64,000 nt of DNA, taken from the NCBI RefSeq assembly GCF_963924675.1, contig NC_089221.1, forward strand, positions 138,364,263 through 138,428,262. The letters run 5' to 3'. The DNA comes from Phocoena phocoena (taxonomy: Eukaryota; Chordata; Mammalia; Artiodactyla; Phocoenidae). A program made the translations under genes and the position numbers. Shown here piece after piece: positions 22,540-34,124 of the stretch (position 1 is its first letter; each line of letters begins with the position of its first letter). The notes under the pieces were generated by a model, which was not told where the DNA came from, searched no databases, and saw only the letters and a program-made list of their open reading frames with translations.

Positions 22540-22640
22540 ATAGGGTTATTGAGTGCCCCAAATTAACTATTCATGAAGATCTTTGCACAGTGCCTAGCAT
22601 ACAGTAAACTCTCCACAAATGGTAGTTGCTATGTGTCATT
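22540..22640 (+). mobile_element. MIR 3' part
   Basis: GGGTTATTGAGTGCCCC, then TGCACAGTGCCTAGCATACAG and AATGGTAGTTGCTA match the MIR end. The 5' half is lost or not recognisable. Confidence 0.65.
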
Positions 22641-23455
22641 ACCAGCATCAACTACTAACAGTTGGGGCTAACAGAGCCTCACAGGAAAATGTCTGCATTG
22701 CAAGGTTAACTATAAAGTATTGCCATTACATTGTATCTTATTTAAATTTATGGCATGGATAGATTTCAAGGATAACTCTTTTTAAAATAGTACCTTGGTT
22801 CTACACTTATTCCAATGATTCTGCTATTCCTCAAAATGTTACAACACAGCATTGAAATCAAGCTTCAGAGCCAGCTAATAAACCAGTTGAAAGAGGCAGC
22901 CTTAACATTTCACAATTATGTTTTTTACATCCACGTGATATTGGAGTTTATTTCTGAGGGTACAAGTGTGTTCACATCTCATTTACTGCAAACCATTGTG
23001 TCCTCAATTGACTTTGGAGCCTAAAAACAAAAATCCTTTGTGACTCAAAAATAGTGAGGATTAGCTAGGAAAACTGCGTTTGGGTCTGGGACACAAGCAC
23101 TTCTTTCAGTAATTAGCAAACAATTTGATTTTCTGCACAATTTGGAGCATTGCTTTCTATCACTCGCTGACTTCTCTATGACAATGTAGAGAAACAAATA
23201 CCATGCCAGACAGTCTCTGCACTTTGATTCTCTTTCTTGCCTAGAGGAAGATAGAAAATTCCCATAGCAGTTCAGCTGAATCCAGATCACCACCTTTCAG
23301 TCCAGTTTCCGCTTCCCTTCACTTTCCTATAGGTCTCAGTTCCTTAGTTTTATGTGGTTTTTCTGTTTACATTTTTTTAAAAGTCACTTTTCAGTGAATT
23401 GAGACTCAATATTGCTATAAAATCCTTGCCTTGGTCGAGTACTTTTGGTTTTGAG
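22641..23455. other. Unique DNA, no gene seen
   Basis: No gene seen. An 82-codon minus frame (23045-23293) has no domain I recognise. Confidence 0.45.
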
Positions 23456-23960
23456 TAAAGAAAATCCACTTAAACTATATTAAGTCAACAAAGCAACTTA
23501 GAAGCAAGAGCATATCACATATCACAGGCAGCAGGGGCAGTCCAATCTTAAAAAGGATAGAAACAAGGAAACATGCCAACATATGTTAAACTCTCCAGTA
23601 ACTGACCTTAGTCCTACACCAAGGCAGCTAACCCCCAGCCCCCTCTGTGTAGTTGTCTCCATCTCTCTGGAGCCACATCATTTCTCATCGCTGCTGCTTT
23701 CCTTCGTCTCTTTCCGTCTTTCCTCTTGGCAGAACTGTTTCCTCTTCCTCCCCAGCCCATGATGCAAAATGCCTGCCCTGTAGTCTTTCAGCTTATGTCT
23801 CCTCGACTCAAGGAAGAAGAAAGATGGCCAGCGTTTGGAAATGCTACTTCCAAACTTCTAGCAGAGGCATTGGAATTAACCTACACAGGGGTCAAACACA
23901 TCCTTGGTCCAGTAACTTCCATGTGGGAGAAGGGATTTTTACAACATAAACAGGACATCA
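23456..23960. mobile_element. Old interspersed repeat, family unresolved
   Basis: The layout resembles the repeat copies at 43380-43530 and 48345-48770: a pyrimidine-rich CTCTCTGG/CCTCTTGGCAG region, then CAAGGAAGAAGAAAGATGGCC. Overlapping open frames of about 98 codons here are therefore probably not genes. I cannot name the family. Confidence 0.35.
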
Positions 23961-24490
23961 GCACGACCCTGCACGTCCGTCTGTACTCCAGGGGTACAGG
24001 GCATATAGGCTGTGGTATGGACTAAGAAAACACCCTCTACGGTGTCTACTATTCTGTTCTCCCTTTTGAAAAGATCATTTCCCATCCACATTCTTTCCTA
24101 AAACGGTTTTCCCATTTTTATTACCTCAGGGAGAATGTGAAGAGTGTAACTCCTGCCAAGCAATGCCAAAGCTATTCATACTTTCAACAGCTAATGAAGA
24201 CACCATAGCTAATCTCTGGGAGGTATCCTGCATAGCTAGGTGATGTCAAATGAACACATCAATTCAGTTCAAACAAAGCCATCCAGAGGAGCACCTTATA
24301 GACATGCTGAGCACCCTTCTACTGCCTTTGCCTCTTTCAACAGTTGTGCCGATGCCATGGAAAACATCAAGGACACATTCCAATCAATATCAACTTTTTT
24401 TTCTGACACAGACATAAACACCCCACATATCCACATACACGAAGGCATTTTTTTTAAGAAGCAGAGCTTAGATTGTTTTTAAAAACAACA
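23961..24490. other. Unique DNA, no gene seen
   Basis: No repeat or gene recognised. An 80-codon frame at 24240-24482 has no domain. Confidence 0.4.
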
Positions 24491-24492
24491 AA

Positions 24493-24806
24493 CCTACTAT
24501 AGAATGGACTTGAGGATATGGGGAGGGGGAAGGGTAAGCTGTGACAAAGCGAGAGAGAGGCATGGACATATATACACTACCAAACGTAAGGTAGATAGCT
24601 AGTGGGAAGCAGCCGCATAGCACAGGGAGATCAGCTCGGTGCTTTGTGACCGCCTGGAGGAGTGGGATAGGGAGGGTGGGAGGGAGGGAGATGCAAGAGG
24701 GAAGAGATTTGGGAACATATGTATATATATAACTGATTCATTTTGTTGTAAAGCAGAAACTAACACACCATTGTAAAGCAATTATACCCCAATAAAGATG
24801 TAAAAA
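24493..24806 (+). mobile_element. Short L1 3'-UTR insertion
   Basis: Starts ACCTACTATAGAATGGACTT and carries the cetartiodactyl L1 3'-UTR, ending CAATAAAGATGT and an A-rich tail. AAAACAAC is found at both edges (about 24482-24489 and after the tail) and may be the target duplication. It contains the G-rich tract at 24664-24689. Confidence 0.9.
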
Positions 24807-24842
24807 CAAAACAACTGGCATGCTAGCTACTAACCACTAGAC

Positions 24843-25720
24843 AGCAGTGTACTCTATACTTCAAACATTTGTTAAATGATTTTGGAGGTTCTGCTAGTGC
24901 CAGACACTCCACTTAGTTCTGACGATAGAGAAACGCACAAAGTATGGTTCATATCCTTAGAGAGATCAGAATTTAGTGGAAGGGATGGTTAAGCAAACAG
25001 GAAAATATTAAGACACAGGAAATAAGTTTTAGGATGGGAGAAGGACAGATGGCTTTGGAAGAATGTTCTCTGGGATAAGACCTGAAGGATGTTTGGGAGG
25101 TTAAGGTAGAGAGGAGAGAGTAAAGGAGGTAAAGGCAGTTAATCGAGGGTATATATTTATTAAACAAATGATTATATGCCAGGCTTTGGGCGATGCCCTG
25201 GGGATACAGTGGACACTAATTCACACAGCCTCTGAATTTTCAACCGAATGGGAAGCCCAAGAATAATCAAAGTATCAGAAAAAAACAGTGTTGAATGCCA
25301 GGAAGGAAAAGTATAAGGGAAAATCACCTCTTTGGAAGATAAAAATAGCATGTCTTATTTCTACTTATTTAGCCACAGGAGGACTAGACCTAGGAGACAC
25401 AGATTGAGGAAGGAGAGACACTTGAGAGATTCGTGTGAGTGGAGCAGGGAGCTCCGGAGTCATGATGGAAGAAAAGGGGAAAGGTAGGAAGCAAACCAAC
25501 CTTGCAGGGTCCAGAGGCTCAGTCGAAAGATTTTGGCTTGAACCTAAGTGCAGTAATGTTCCAGTGAGGGTCAGGCAGAGCAGGAATATACTTGCATTTG
25601 ATTTTTAAAATGATCACACTGACTACTGTGGAGAGCATATCCGTGGTTAGGAGTGAGGAAGACCAAAGTATGGATCTAAGGAACTAAAAATAATTCGGTC
25701 TGATTGGAAGTCAAGAACTG
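24843..25720. mobile_element. Old interspersed repeat, family unresolved
   Basis: Contains TTATATGCCAGGCTTTGGGC, GGGGATACAGTGGACAC, GATAAGACCTGAAGGATG and GATCACACTGACTACTGTGG. These recur as a theme in old mammalian repeats, and the copies at 49930-51060 and 51130-51590 share it. The family is not named here. It is not coding. Confidence 0.5.
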
Positions 25721-25727
25721 AAGTAAG

Positions 25728-26104
25728 TCGGACAGAGAAAGACAAATTTCATATGATCATCTAAATTTAAAAAATGATATAAGTGAACTTATTTACAAAA
25801 CAGACTCACAGATTTCAAAAGTCAACTTATGCTTACCAAAGGGCAAACATGGAGGGGAGGGATAAATTAGGAGCTTGGGATTAACATACACACACTACTA
25901 TTTATATATAAAACAGATAATCAACAAGGACCTACTGTATAGCACAGGGAACTCTACTCAGTATTCTGTAATAACCTATATGGGAAAAGAATCTGAAAAA
26001 GAATGAATGTATGTATATGTATAACAGAATCAATTTGCTGTACACCTGAAACTAACATGACATTGTAAATCAACTAAACTACAATAAAATTAAAAAGAAA
26101 AAAA
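25728..26104 (+). mobile_element. L1 3' end, plus strand
   Basis: AAAGACAAATTTCATATGATC through GGACCTACTGTATAGCACAG, then GTACACCTGAAACTAACATG and AATAAAATTAAAAAG at the end. It is the same L1 type as 21725-22374 but more decayed. Its 5' edge is approximate. Confidence 0.88.
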
Positions 26105-26239
26105 TCTACCAAGGCAGGAGGGGGAAGAACTGTATAGATCGAGAATGGGAAGATGTGAGGCCAAAGGGGTAAACAGGAGGAGATCATAGACTATATTGAA
26201 ATTACATAGGAAAATATATAATCTATGATGAACTGTGAT

Positions 26240-26819
26240 ACCTTGCTTGGGGGGCCATAACAAAATATCATAGACTGCATGGCTTCTACAACAGAAATTA
26301 ATTTTCTCATGGTTCTAGAAGCTGGGAAGTCCAAGATCAAGGTCTGGCAGGGTTCAGTTTTTCATGAGGGCTCTCTTCTCTTGGGGTGCTCACATGGCCT
26401 TTCCTCAGTGTGCGTGTTAGGGGTGGGAGCAAGCTCACTGAGGGCTCTTTTTTTTTTTTTGCAGTACGCGGGCCTCTCACTATTGTGGCCTCTCCCGTTG
26501 CGGAGCACAGGCTCCAGACGCGCAGGCTCAGCGGCCACGGCTCACGGGCCCAGCCGCTCCGCGGCATGTGGGATCTTCCCGGACCGGGGCACGAACCCGT
26601 GACCCCTGCATCGGCAGGTGGACTCTCAACCACTGCGCCACCAGGGAAGCCCTGATGGCTCTTTTTATACACATACTAATACCATCAGATCAGTGCTCCA
26701 CCCTTATGACTTCATTTTGCTTTAATTATCTCCTAAAGGTCCTATTTCCAAACATAGTCACATTGTGGGTAAGACTTAAACATGTGAATTTTGAGGGGGC
26801 ACAATTCAGTTCATGGCAT
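26240..26819 (-). mobile_element. MLT1-type MaLR LTR (solo), split by a SINE
   Basis: In reverse it follows the MLT1 LTR: CCATAACAAAATATCATAGAC, AACAGAAATTAATTTTCTCA, GGAAGTCCAAGATCAAGG, CTCACATGGCCTTTCC, then (after the SINE) CCACCCTTATGACTTCATTT and CATGTGAATTTTGAGGGGGC. It is an old endogenous-retrovirus-like LTR with no internal region nearby. Confidence 0.82.
26453..26652 (-). mobile_element. CHR-type SINE inside the MLT1 LTR
   Basis: Very close to the common form in this window. The target duplication is TGAGGGCTCTTTTT at 26439-26452 against TGATGGCTCTTTTT at 26653-26666 (13/14). The open frames across it (up to 111 codons on either strand) are generic SINE frames. Confidence 0.96.
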
Positions 26820-27890
26820 TCAGGAAATTCATTCCTTCTACATTTCCCAAGTACTTTTTGTCGAGGTGAGTAGCCATTTGATTACATATAATGTGGTTTT
26901 TCCACCAAACCAATTCATCCAAGAAAAGGTGGCCTTATAAAAAAGCTACAGCCTAAAAAGCATACCTTTGATTATAAATCTTATGAGAGTGCTAACCCCA
27001 AGTAATTGGCCTAAATCCTATTGAGAAAAAAAATTTTGTAAAGAGACTTTTTGCCCCTTTCTTTTGATGCCAACCTTTGACATTGTAATTACGATTCATT
27101 TGGTAAGGTAAATGTAACCAGAAACTAATATCACATTTGCACTTGCATTAATTATTCTGATTACACGTTATCTTGAAAACATTCCACCAAACTGTTTGAG
27201 CCTTTTCTCCTCTTTATTTCAGCTTGTTTGTCAGGAGTCCAGAGACAGTGCCAAATGAATACCACTGCTCAACTAAAATGAATTATTTAGGCACTATATT
27301 GTCTATGTTTTATCACGGCAGAGACTTGAGCTCAACGCAAGAATTTTTCAGAAATGGTGTGTTCCATTTTTCTGACCACGTTTAAGCACAGCCTGGAAGA
27401 TTACCTGGGGGCATGAAGGTGAAGTAGATGCACTAGAATAAATGACCTTAAAAACTCCCTCCCAACCATTCCTCTCCGTGATTTATCGTCAGGCCACTAC
27501 ACCCAAAGATCTATCTCTATTTTAGTTCTTAGGCTTCATAAATCTCAGGAAACTGAAACTTACTTTTCTACTTATAGTTATTTATCTGTACTTGCAGAAG
27601 CTTGCATGGCTCTTGTGCTTATCTTGTTTATCCTGTTTATTCAAGGAAGATTTTACTTACTGAGAATTAGATGAGGTTTCTTTTGAATTATTATAATGTG
27701 TGCTTTGCCAGCGCAGATGTCAAAGGGTGTTAAGCTTTGGTTTGTCCAAAAGTATGCTTCTAGATGGGACCTAAATCTCGTTGTTTTACAGAGGAGGAAA
27801 CTGAGGTTTTTGAGTTTTGAATACAGGCAGTAACTGATATAAATATTGTCAACTTTCTATATCCTTTCATAGCCATATCTCAGCATAGCA
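26820..27890. other. Unique DNA, no gene seen
   Basis: No gene or repeat recognised in about 1 kb. Confidence 0.45.
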
Positions 27891-27894
27891 TGTA

Positions 27895-28340
27895 TAAAGT
27901 GAATAGATTTTAGAGACAGACAGATATGAGTGTAAATCTAAGCTCTGACAGTTACTGTTTAGCCTTGGGTAAGTTAATTAACCTCTCTGAGTCTCCACTT
28001 CCTCATCATTAGAATACGGATGTCGGGCTTCCATGGTGGTGCAGTGGTTGAGAGTCCGCCTGCCGATGCAGGGGTCACGGGTTCGTGCCCCGGTCCGGGA
28101 AGATCCCACATGCCGCGGAGCGGCTGGGCCCGTGAGCCGTGGCCACTGAGCCTGCGCGTCTGGAGCCTGTGCTCCGCAACGGGAGAGGCCACAACGGTGA
28201 GAGGCCCGCGTACCGGAAAAAATAAATAAATAAACAAAAAGAATACAGATGTCATACTTCACTTGTTGCAAGTATTAGAAACAACTTAAAAACAATGTTT
28301 GGCATAGGGTGGGCACTCAAAATGGGAGCCGCTCTTATTA
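27895..28340 (+). mobile_element. MIR split by a SINE
   Basis: The MIR left part (GTAAATCTAAGCTCTGACAG, CTTGGGTAAGTTAATTAACC, TCTCTGAGTCTCCACTTCC) ends at 28024. After the SINE it resumes with AATACAGATGTCATACTTC and ends GCACTCAAAATGGGAGCC. The SINE duplication shows how the two halves join. Confidence 0.85.
28025..28239 (+). mobile_element. CHR-type SINE inside a MIR
   Basis: Starts GGGCTTCCATGGTGG, with tail AAAAAATAAATAAATAAACA. The target duplication is AGAATACGGATGTC at 28011-28024 against AGAATACAGATGTC at 28240-28253 (13/14). The body keeps many CpGs, so it is among the youngest copies. Confidence 0.97.
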
Positions 28341-29210
28341 CTACCATGGATCTCTCACCTCAGAGACAGCATGCTCTGTCACATTTCCACTTCTCCTCCC
28401 TTCTTTTTCAGCCTTTGTTATCTAGGGTCATCTTCCTCAACTCTGTCTCTGCTTCTCATCTCACTATAAGCCTGGCCAGGAAAAGACCTGCGGTGCCACA
28501 ACTGGAAGTGATGACAAGAGAGAGAAAAGCTCCTCTCTGCTGATTTACTCCTGAAGCTGGGAAGGCACTGGCCACTTGTTCTGCCCCTTTCCTCAGAATC
28601 CAAACCCCTGCGTTCCATTAACATCTAGGAAGTCTGAGAAACCGTATCTTCCCAGTGGATATGGGTGAGTCCTCTTCCATTCTTTGGGTATAAAGACTCT
28701 CTATTAAGTGGTGATTCCTCCAAGAACTAAGAATAAAATAAAAATAAAAATAAAAATAAAATAGTATAAAGATGGTGCCAGCGGGAAAGCCAGCAATATA
28801 AACATCCTGGCTTACTTTTCATTCCCCATCTCCCCAGCCAGCCCCTCCCCACATGCACATAATCCCATTTGTACCAGAAATAAAAACCTGCTCATTCAAT
28901 GTAGGAAGCAATGTAAACTACGAGCAACGTGGACTAGAACCAAGTTTTCTAAACTCTTGGTCTAAGACTTTTTAAATTGAGGTCTAAATGATATTCTCAA
29001 GTAGAATTTAAATCAACTCTTTTTCTAACTTAAACACAGTCAACACCCAATTTCCTGCACTGATGGAGAGAATAATTTATAGTTGATGTTGGAATACATT
29101 GTGTAATGGGTATTAGTTTTCTAAAGAGATACTTTCCTAATTACACTCAGCTGAAGGCAGGTTGGGTGGAATGGAATGGGTAGCAGCTTAGGCGTCAGCG
29201 TGTCTGACGC
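28341..29210. other. Unique DNA with an AAAAT microsatellite
   Basis: Five AAAAT units at 28734-28762. Otherwise no gene or repeat recognised. The frame at 28295-28543 partly overlaps the MIR tail and has no domain. Confidence 0.5.
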
Positions 29211-29214
29211 TAAA

Positions 29215-29400
29215 CAGCTAAAATTTCCAGAGCACGTACTTTAGGTCAGGCATAAGTCTACAAACAATTTTTCTTGCTTCATCGCATTTATTCCACACAA
29301 CAGTTTTATGCGCTAGGCATTGTATCTGCTTCATTTTTACAGATGAGGAAATAGAGGCCCAAAGGATTTAAATAAATTGCTCCATCTGAAGAACGATTGT
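29215..29400 (-). mobile_element. MIR, minus strand
   Basis: AGAGCACGTACTTTAGGTCAG, ATTCCACACAACAGTTTTATG, TTTTTACAGATGAGGAAATAG and GGCCCAAAGGATTTAAATAA read as a MIR in reverse. Confidence 0.8.
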
Positions 29401-29744
29401 ATTGAGAAGGAGTTCTGACAGCGTCCTTAGATTTCCAGATTTCAGATCTACTAACGAGGCTTTTCTTTCTCTGAGCACATCACCACTGATGAGAGATGGA
29501 AGATGGGCAGACGCCCACTGAGTGGCACCCAGAGCCCTTCAGAGGGAAAATACCAGCAGGATAAAGTTCAGATGTGAATAATTGCCCTGCTTCAGCCACT
29601 CACGGTAGGCAGCAATACTAAAAAATTAGAGTCACCTGAGGTGAGTAAAGCACATGCAAGGGAATTAAGAGAAAGAGAAAGAAAGGTAAGAGATTATTGC
29701 AGATGGGGAAACAGAAAGCCTGGCAGGAGACAGAAAGTTTGGAG

Positions 29745-29965
29745 CACGGTGGTTAGCAGTACAGGCTGGGTGCCAGTCCCCACTCTTTACCATATTATTT
29801 GAACAAGTTTCAGAATCTCTCTAAACCTTGATTTTCTCATTTAAAATATGGATAATTACAGCACCGACCTCTCTCAGTGGTTGTAGGTGGGAGGAGATGA
29901 GGCAGGTCAAGCACGGAACCGAAGGCTGGGTGCAAAGCAAGTGCTCAGTACGTATTAGCTTTTAT
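29745..29965 (+). mobile_element. MIR, plus strand
   Basis: GTGGTTAGCAGTACAGGCTG, CAGAATCTCTCTAAACC, TTTTCTCATTTAAAATATGG and GTGCTCAGTACGTATTAGC follow the MIR order. Confidence 0.75.
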
Positions 29966-29969
29966 TAGA

Positions 29970-32670
29970 CGGTGAAGTGATGGAGTTAGGACCATGTGGC
30001 TGTGCATGACCTGTGACTGTGCTTAGACGTGGAAAGTGAAGGCACAGTTCACTATATCCATCTGTGTGTGTGTCCTTTGTCTAACAGTGATATGACTCTT
30101 TGGAGTGGTATTTTGAATCAGTCCCCACCGGTTTCTGAATAGTGATGCAGCCCAATATAAAGGTCGTCTCTCAAGATCACATCACTGACGTGTGATAACT
30201 GGTTACAGTGGATTAAATTAGATGATGGTGATGGCTTGTCTCAACTCCAGAGATGCTAAGAAAATCAGTGCTGCACAGTTCGGCCTCAGCAATAGTTCAA
30301 CCTACTACTTTCCTCCACCTTCCCATCCTCCCACTCTTTCCCCCTTTATTTTCCTTGATTTTTTTTCCACCCCTTCTCCTTGTCTCCTTTGAATTTCTCC
30401 TTGAGGGATTCAACTGACTGGATCTTGAATCCAAACATGTATTATGGAAACACACACAGAAAGAGATACAAATTCTGTTAGAGGTGAGACTGCAAAGAAA
30501 ATAAAGCAGATATGCAGTATTATCAAGAGAGTAAGGAAGGAAGAGTAATATATCTCCAGATCTTAGAGTAAGATCAGCTAAAGAAACCCACTGCCTGACA
30601 AATAAAAGCACTTATGAGTACAATCTAAAAGTCCTCATGTCTCCAGCATCAAGTGCATTTTTCAAGAGTTGACTAAGTCTGAACCCCCAGCCTACGCAGC
30701 TGCAGAAAATCTGTCAGCTTCTCTCCCCCATTACTTGCAAGCATTTCTACAAATCCTCTGGGAATGACAATATATACTGTTAACAATCCATCCTGTCTCC
30801 TGTGTCCTACCCCTCTGTGCACTACTCCCGTGAGGACTGCCTCTCTCTGCATTGTGGGCCCCCCACCTCCAAGACTGCTTCATTTCATCCAAGAACCAAA
30901 CATCATTTCCCCATAAGCATGGCTGAAACCAGGTTATGGTGATTAATGGAACTTTACTAAAGACGTAGGGATAACATATAGGAATTTAAACGCAGAAATG
31001 GGAAACTTCAACCTTCCCAGCTGGTCGTCAAATATCACTGTTCCTGGGGTCCATTGACCAGCTAGTCTAAGGGGTACACAGTTAGACCTCTTTCTTTTTT
31101 ACTTTGACCTGCCACATTTTTGCAGATGTGTACATACTGCTCCTTTTTTCTTCTCTTGGCCTTGCCCATGGCCTGTAGACAGAGGAAATAAACCTGAAAA
31201 TCAAATTATGTTCTACTCTGTCATCAGTGAAGGTGGACCTTCAAACCCTCATACCTCCATCTCTTCATCCCAGTACAGGCTCTAAGATTGTCTTTGAAAA
31301 AACAAGATGTTTTCAATGGCATATTTTTCTCCCCAAACAAGAGAAATATGACCTTTAACATCAAGTTTAAGACTCTATGGAGTCATACAAAGACTTAGTA
31401 AAATTTGACATTTTTTTTTTTTTTTTAAGGCATCTGAGATTCATTTCCCAGGTTGGGCTCAAGGTCCACATAACTGGCATTTCTTCCCAGGGCAAACTCA
31501 AACAGTGGGAAGCTTTTTTCAAGTCTTCTGTGTTGGTGAGTGGCGGCATTGATATCAGAACTGAGATCTTTCTATCTCTTTCAGAACAAAACTCTGGAAG
31601 TCTCAGATTTATCTTTCTAAAAAATAATATGACACTACAACTCTACTTTTTCTTCTTGGGAGGGGATAATGCAGCCCTAGTAAGAAATCAAGAGAACAGG
31701 TTAAGTAGAAGACCTCATTTACTCTTTCCTGACGTTCATTAGTTCCTTCATAAGGGTTTGGGGAAATAAACCAAGAGACCTGAAGAGACTATGCACTTTC
31801 CCACATACACACCCCTCAGCTGAATGCTGCTGTGTCCCTCACGGTCATACCATTCAACTTATCTAGGGTTTCCTACACAAAATATTTCAAATGTTTTACA
31901 GTGAGACTCATAAGAAAATGAAGGTGGCTGACAAACTGGGAGCAGTTACTGCTGCAAAAAACAGAACAAAAATGGCAACGCAATTGGTAGAGAGCAAGAG
32001 AAAAAAAGACTAAATAACGGGCAGGTTTGGAATGCTTTCCTGGTATAAGTTTACTCATACAGTATTTAGGGGAGATAAAAGGGAAAATGTCTAAAAATGT
32101 CAAGACAAATACCCATGATACCAATGTGGTTTGGGTGGGATTGAAAGTGATCAGAATATGACTTCACAAAATAAAGATTAGAAGGTGCTTTGAGAAAGGT
32201 AATAGTTGAGTAGGAATAGAGATATGTGCGTGAAAGTGACTCCCTTAACGAGCAGAGTCAGTCAAAATACCCAGTGAAGAATTTGGACAGGTCGGGAATA
32301 AGAGTCCTGCTTGGTTTTTCCAGACAAAAATTCAACTAGGACAGGGGGGTCACACCAAAGTCAAGCCACGCACAACAAGCTGAAGCAGAAACTAGGAACT
32401 TCTGTCATTTACCAGCCAGGACGCAAAAAGAAACATTGCTAAGATAAGATCTCAAAGTAAGGCAAACAATTCCGGAACTTGGGGAGGCATAAAACCCACT
32501 CACTAGATAGAGAGGCGGCTCTTTCTGAAGGTCGTAAGCACTTACCTGGTCTTGCTACTGCAAGGCATTTCAGGGTTGAACAGCGGAAGGCAGATGCTAC
32601 TGGACACACCTCCCCCTTGCTTCATTTACCAGGAGAAAGTTCTCTGCTGTGATGGCAGTGTACTGGGTAA
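29970..32670. other. Unique DNA, no gene seen
   Basis: About 2.7 kb with no named repeat or gene. Contains a poly(T) run at about 31411-31426. The frames at 30297-30611 (minus) and 31377-31742 (plus) have no recognisable domain and cross low-complexity sequence. Confidence 0.45.
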
Positions 32671-32674
32671 AATT

Positions 32675-32765
32675 TTTTGGATGCCAGGTACTGCGCTGGG
32701 TCCTTTTCACTCATCTCTCATCTGCACCACCATCTTGCCTGCATTTTACAGCTGAGGACTGAGAC
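32675..32765 (-). mobile_element. MIR fragment, minus strand
   Basis: GATGCCAGGTACTGCGCTGG, then CTTGCCTGCATTTTACAGC and GAGGACTGAGACAG match a reversed MIR. Confidence 0.65.
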
Positions 32766-32944
32766 AGCGAACAGGTAACCACCTGAATCCACAGAGGCTA
32801 GTGATTGGTTCAGCTGGGAACAATTAGGACATCGTCTGAGGCCCTGGTTAACAATTATAGCTAATAAGGTATCAGGAATTCCTTTTCTGCAACTGGAGTT
32901 TGGTCATCGAATTTGTCTTTACCTGGAGATAATATGCCATGGAA

Positions 32945-33115
32945 AATGCAGGAGTGCGAAAGTCAGAAGACTTCAGTCTAGCCGTGTTTCTGTCACACAT
33001 GATTTATGCAGTTTTGGAGAAGTTATTTAACCTTTCTGAGGTTCCTTTTTCTTATCTGCAAAATGAGTTTTGCTTCTTTAGAATGTATGGAGGTTAAATT
33101 TTGCAGTGACAGTGA
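32945..33115 (+). mobile_element. MIR, plus strand
   Basis: AGTCAGAAGACTTCAGTCTAG, AGAAGTTATTTAACCTTTCTG and TTCTTATCTGCAAAATGAG follow the MIR order. Confidence 0.75.
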
Positions 33116-33882
33116 AAACCCTTTGACTCTGATTACCAGTTCTGTTTGTAGTTATTTTAAATGATGGGGCTTGATTTGGCCAATAATGCATCTCGTTCTC
33201 CTTTTGTTCTAATGAATCTCCAGTTAATATAATGTTTCAGTTAAGACGCAGAAATAGGAAATGCTCAAGCTAACAGTAGCAAGAGCTAGAAACTGATTCA
33301 GCTAACTTAATACAGCGAGGTATATTGTAACTATCCTGGGTATCTCAGAAAACTTCATAAATAGAGCCATACCTCCTGAGGACAGCTGCCAAGAGCCCAG
33401 GAATTTTCTTTCCCTTTTTTCCTTTTCCCTCAATACATGTATCTTCTAGACATCTGCTTAATTCTTTTCTCTAAAAAAACAACTTTTCTGTCCACTCATC
33501 CACATGCACATAGCTGTCCCTTAAGGTGCCTTAAGCCCCTGCTGTCTATGTGACTTCCCATTTTGGCTATCCTAGAGGAACTGCATCTGTCTCTGTGTCG
33601 CAATTCCCCTTTCCCAAGAGAAAGCATGTGATGGACTCAGGTTAGTTCAGGGGTGAACCTCAGTGTTCAGTGAGCTGTAGACAGAGGCTGTGAGTCAGAG
33701 GTGTCTAAGTCTGGCTTTTCTAGGCCGTGATGAGACATTTTTTATAAGAAGGAAGTATAGGGTGAGGAAGAGAGGATTGCCATCTCTACTCTAGGTGCCC
33801 ACAGAACATTTCTTGAAAGAAACTCAACATTTTTTATATTTGGTACCTCTGTATAGTCAAATGTCCTTTGAGAGTCAAGAAT
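33116..33882. other. Unique DNA, no gene seen
   Basis: Nothing recognised. Confidence 0.4.
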
Positions 33883-33894
33883 AAAGAATAGGGA

Positions 33895-34112
33895 GGGCTT
33901 CCCTGGTGGCGCAGTGGTAGAGAGTCTGCCTGCCAATGCAGGGGACACGGGTTCATGCCCCGGTCCGGGAAGATCCCACATGCTGCGGAGCGGCTGGGCC
34001 CGTGAGCCATGGCTGCTGAGCCTGCGCGTCCGGAGCCTGTGCTCCGCAATGGTAGAGGCCACAACAGTGAGAGGCCCGTGTACCGCAACAAAAAAAAAAA
34101 AAAAAAAAAAAA
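33895..34112 (+). mobile_element. CHR-type SINE
   Basis: Starts GGGCTTCCCTGGTGGCGCAG and ends in a pure A run of about 26 bases. An exact 12-bp duplication, AAAGAATAGGGA, lies at 33883-33894 and 34113-34124. Close to the common form and with the longest pure A-tail in the window, so probably the most recent insertion here. Confidence 0.97.
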
Positions 34113-34124
34113 AAAGAATAGGGA

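Noticed and set aside
23653..24025. Two overlapping frames of 98-99 codons
   Set aside because: They lie in what looks like an old repeat, use different frames of the same DNA, and have no domain.
26279..26672. Several overlapping frames of 89-111 codons on both strands
   Set aside because: They run through a CHR SINE. The same peptides (GGAVVESPPADAG, GTRASHCCGLSRCGAQ) occur at every SINE in the window, so they are not genes.
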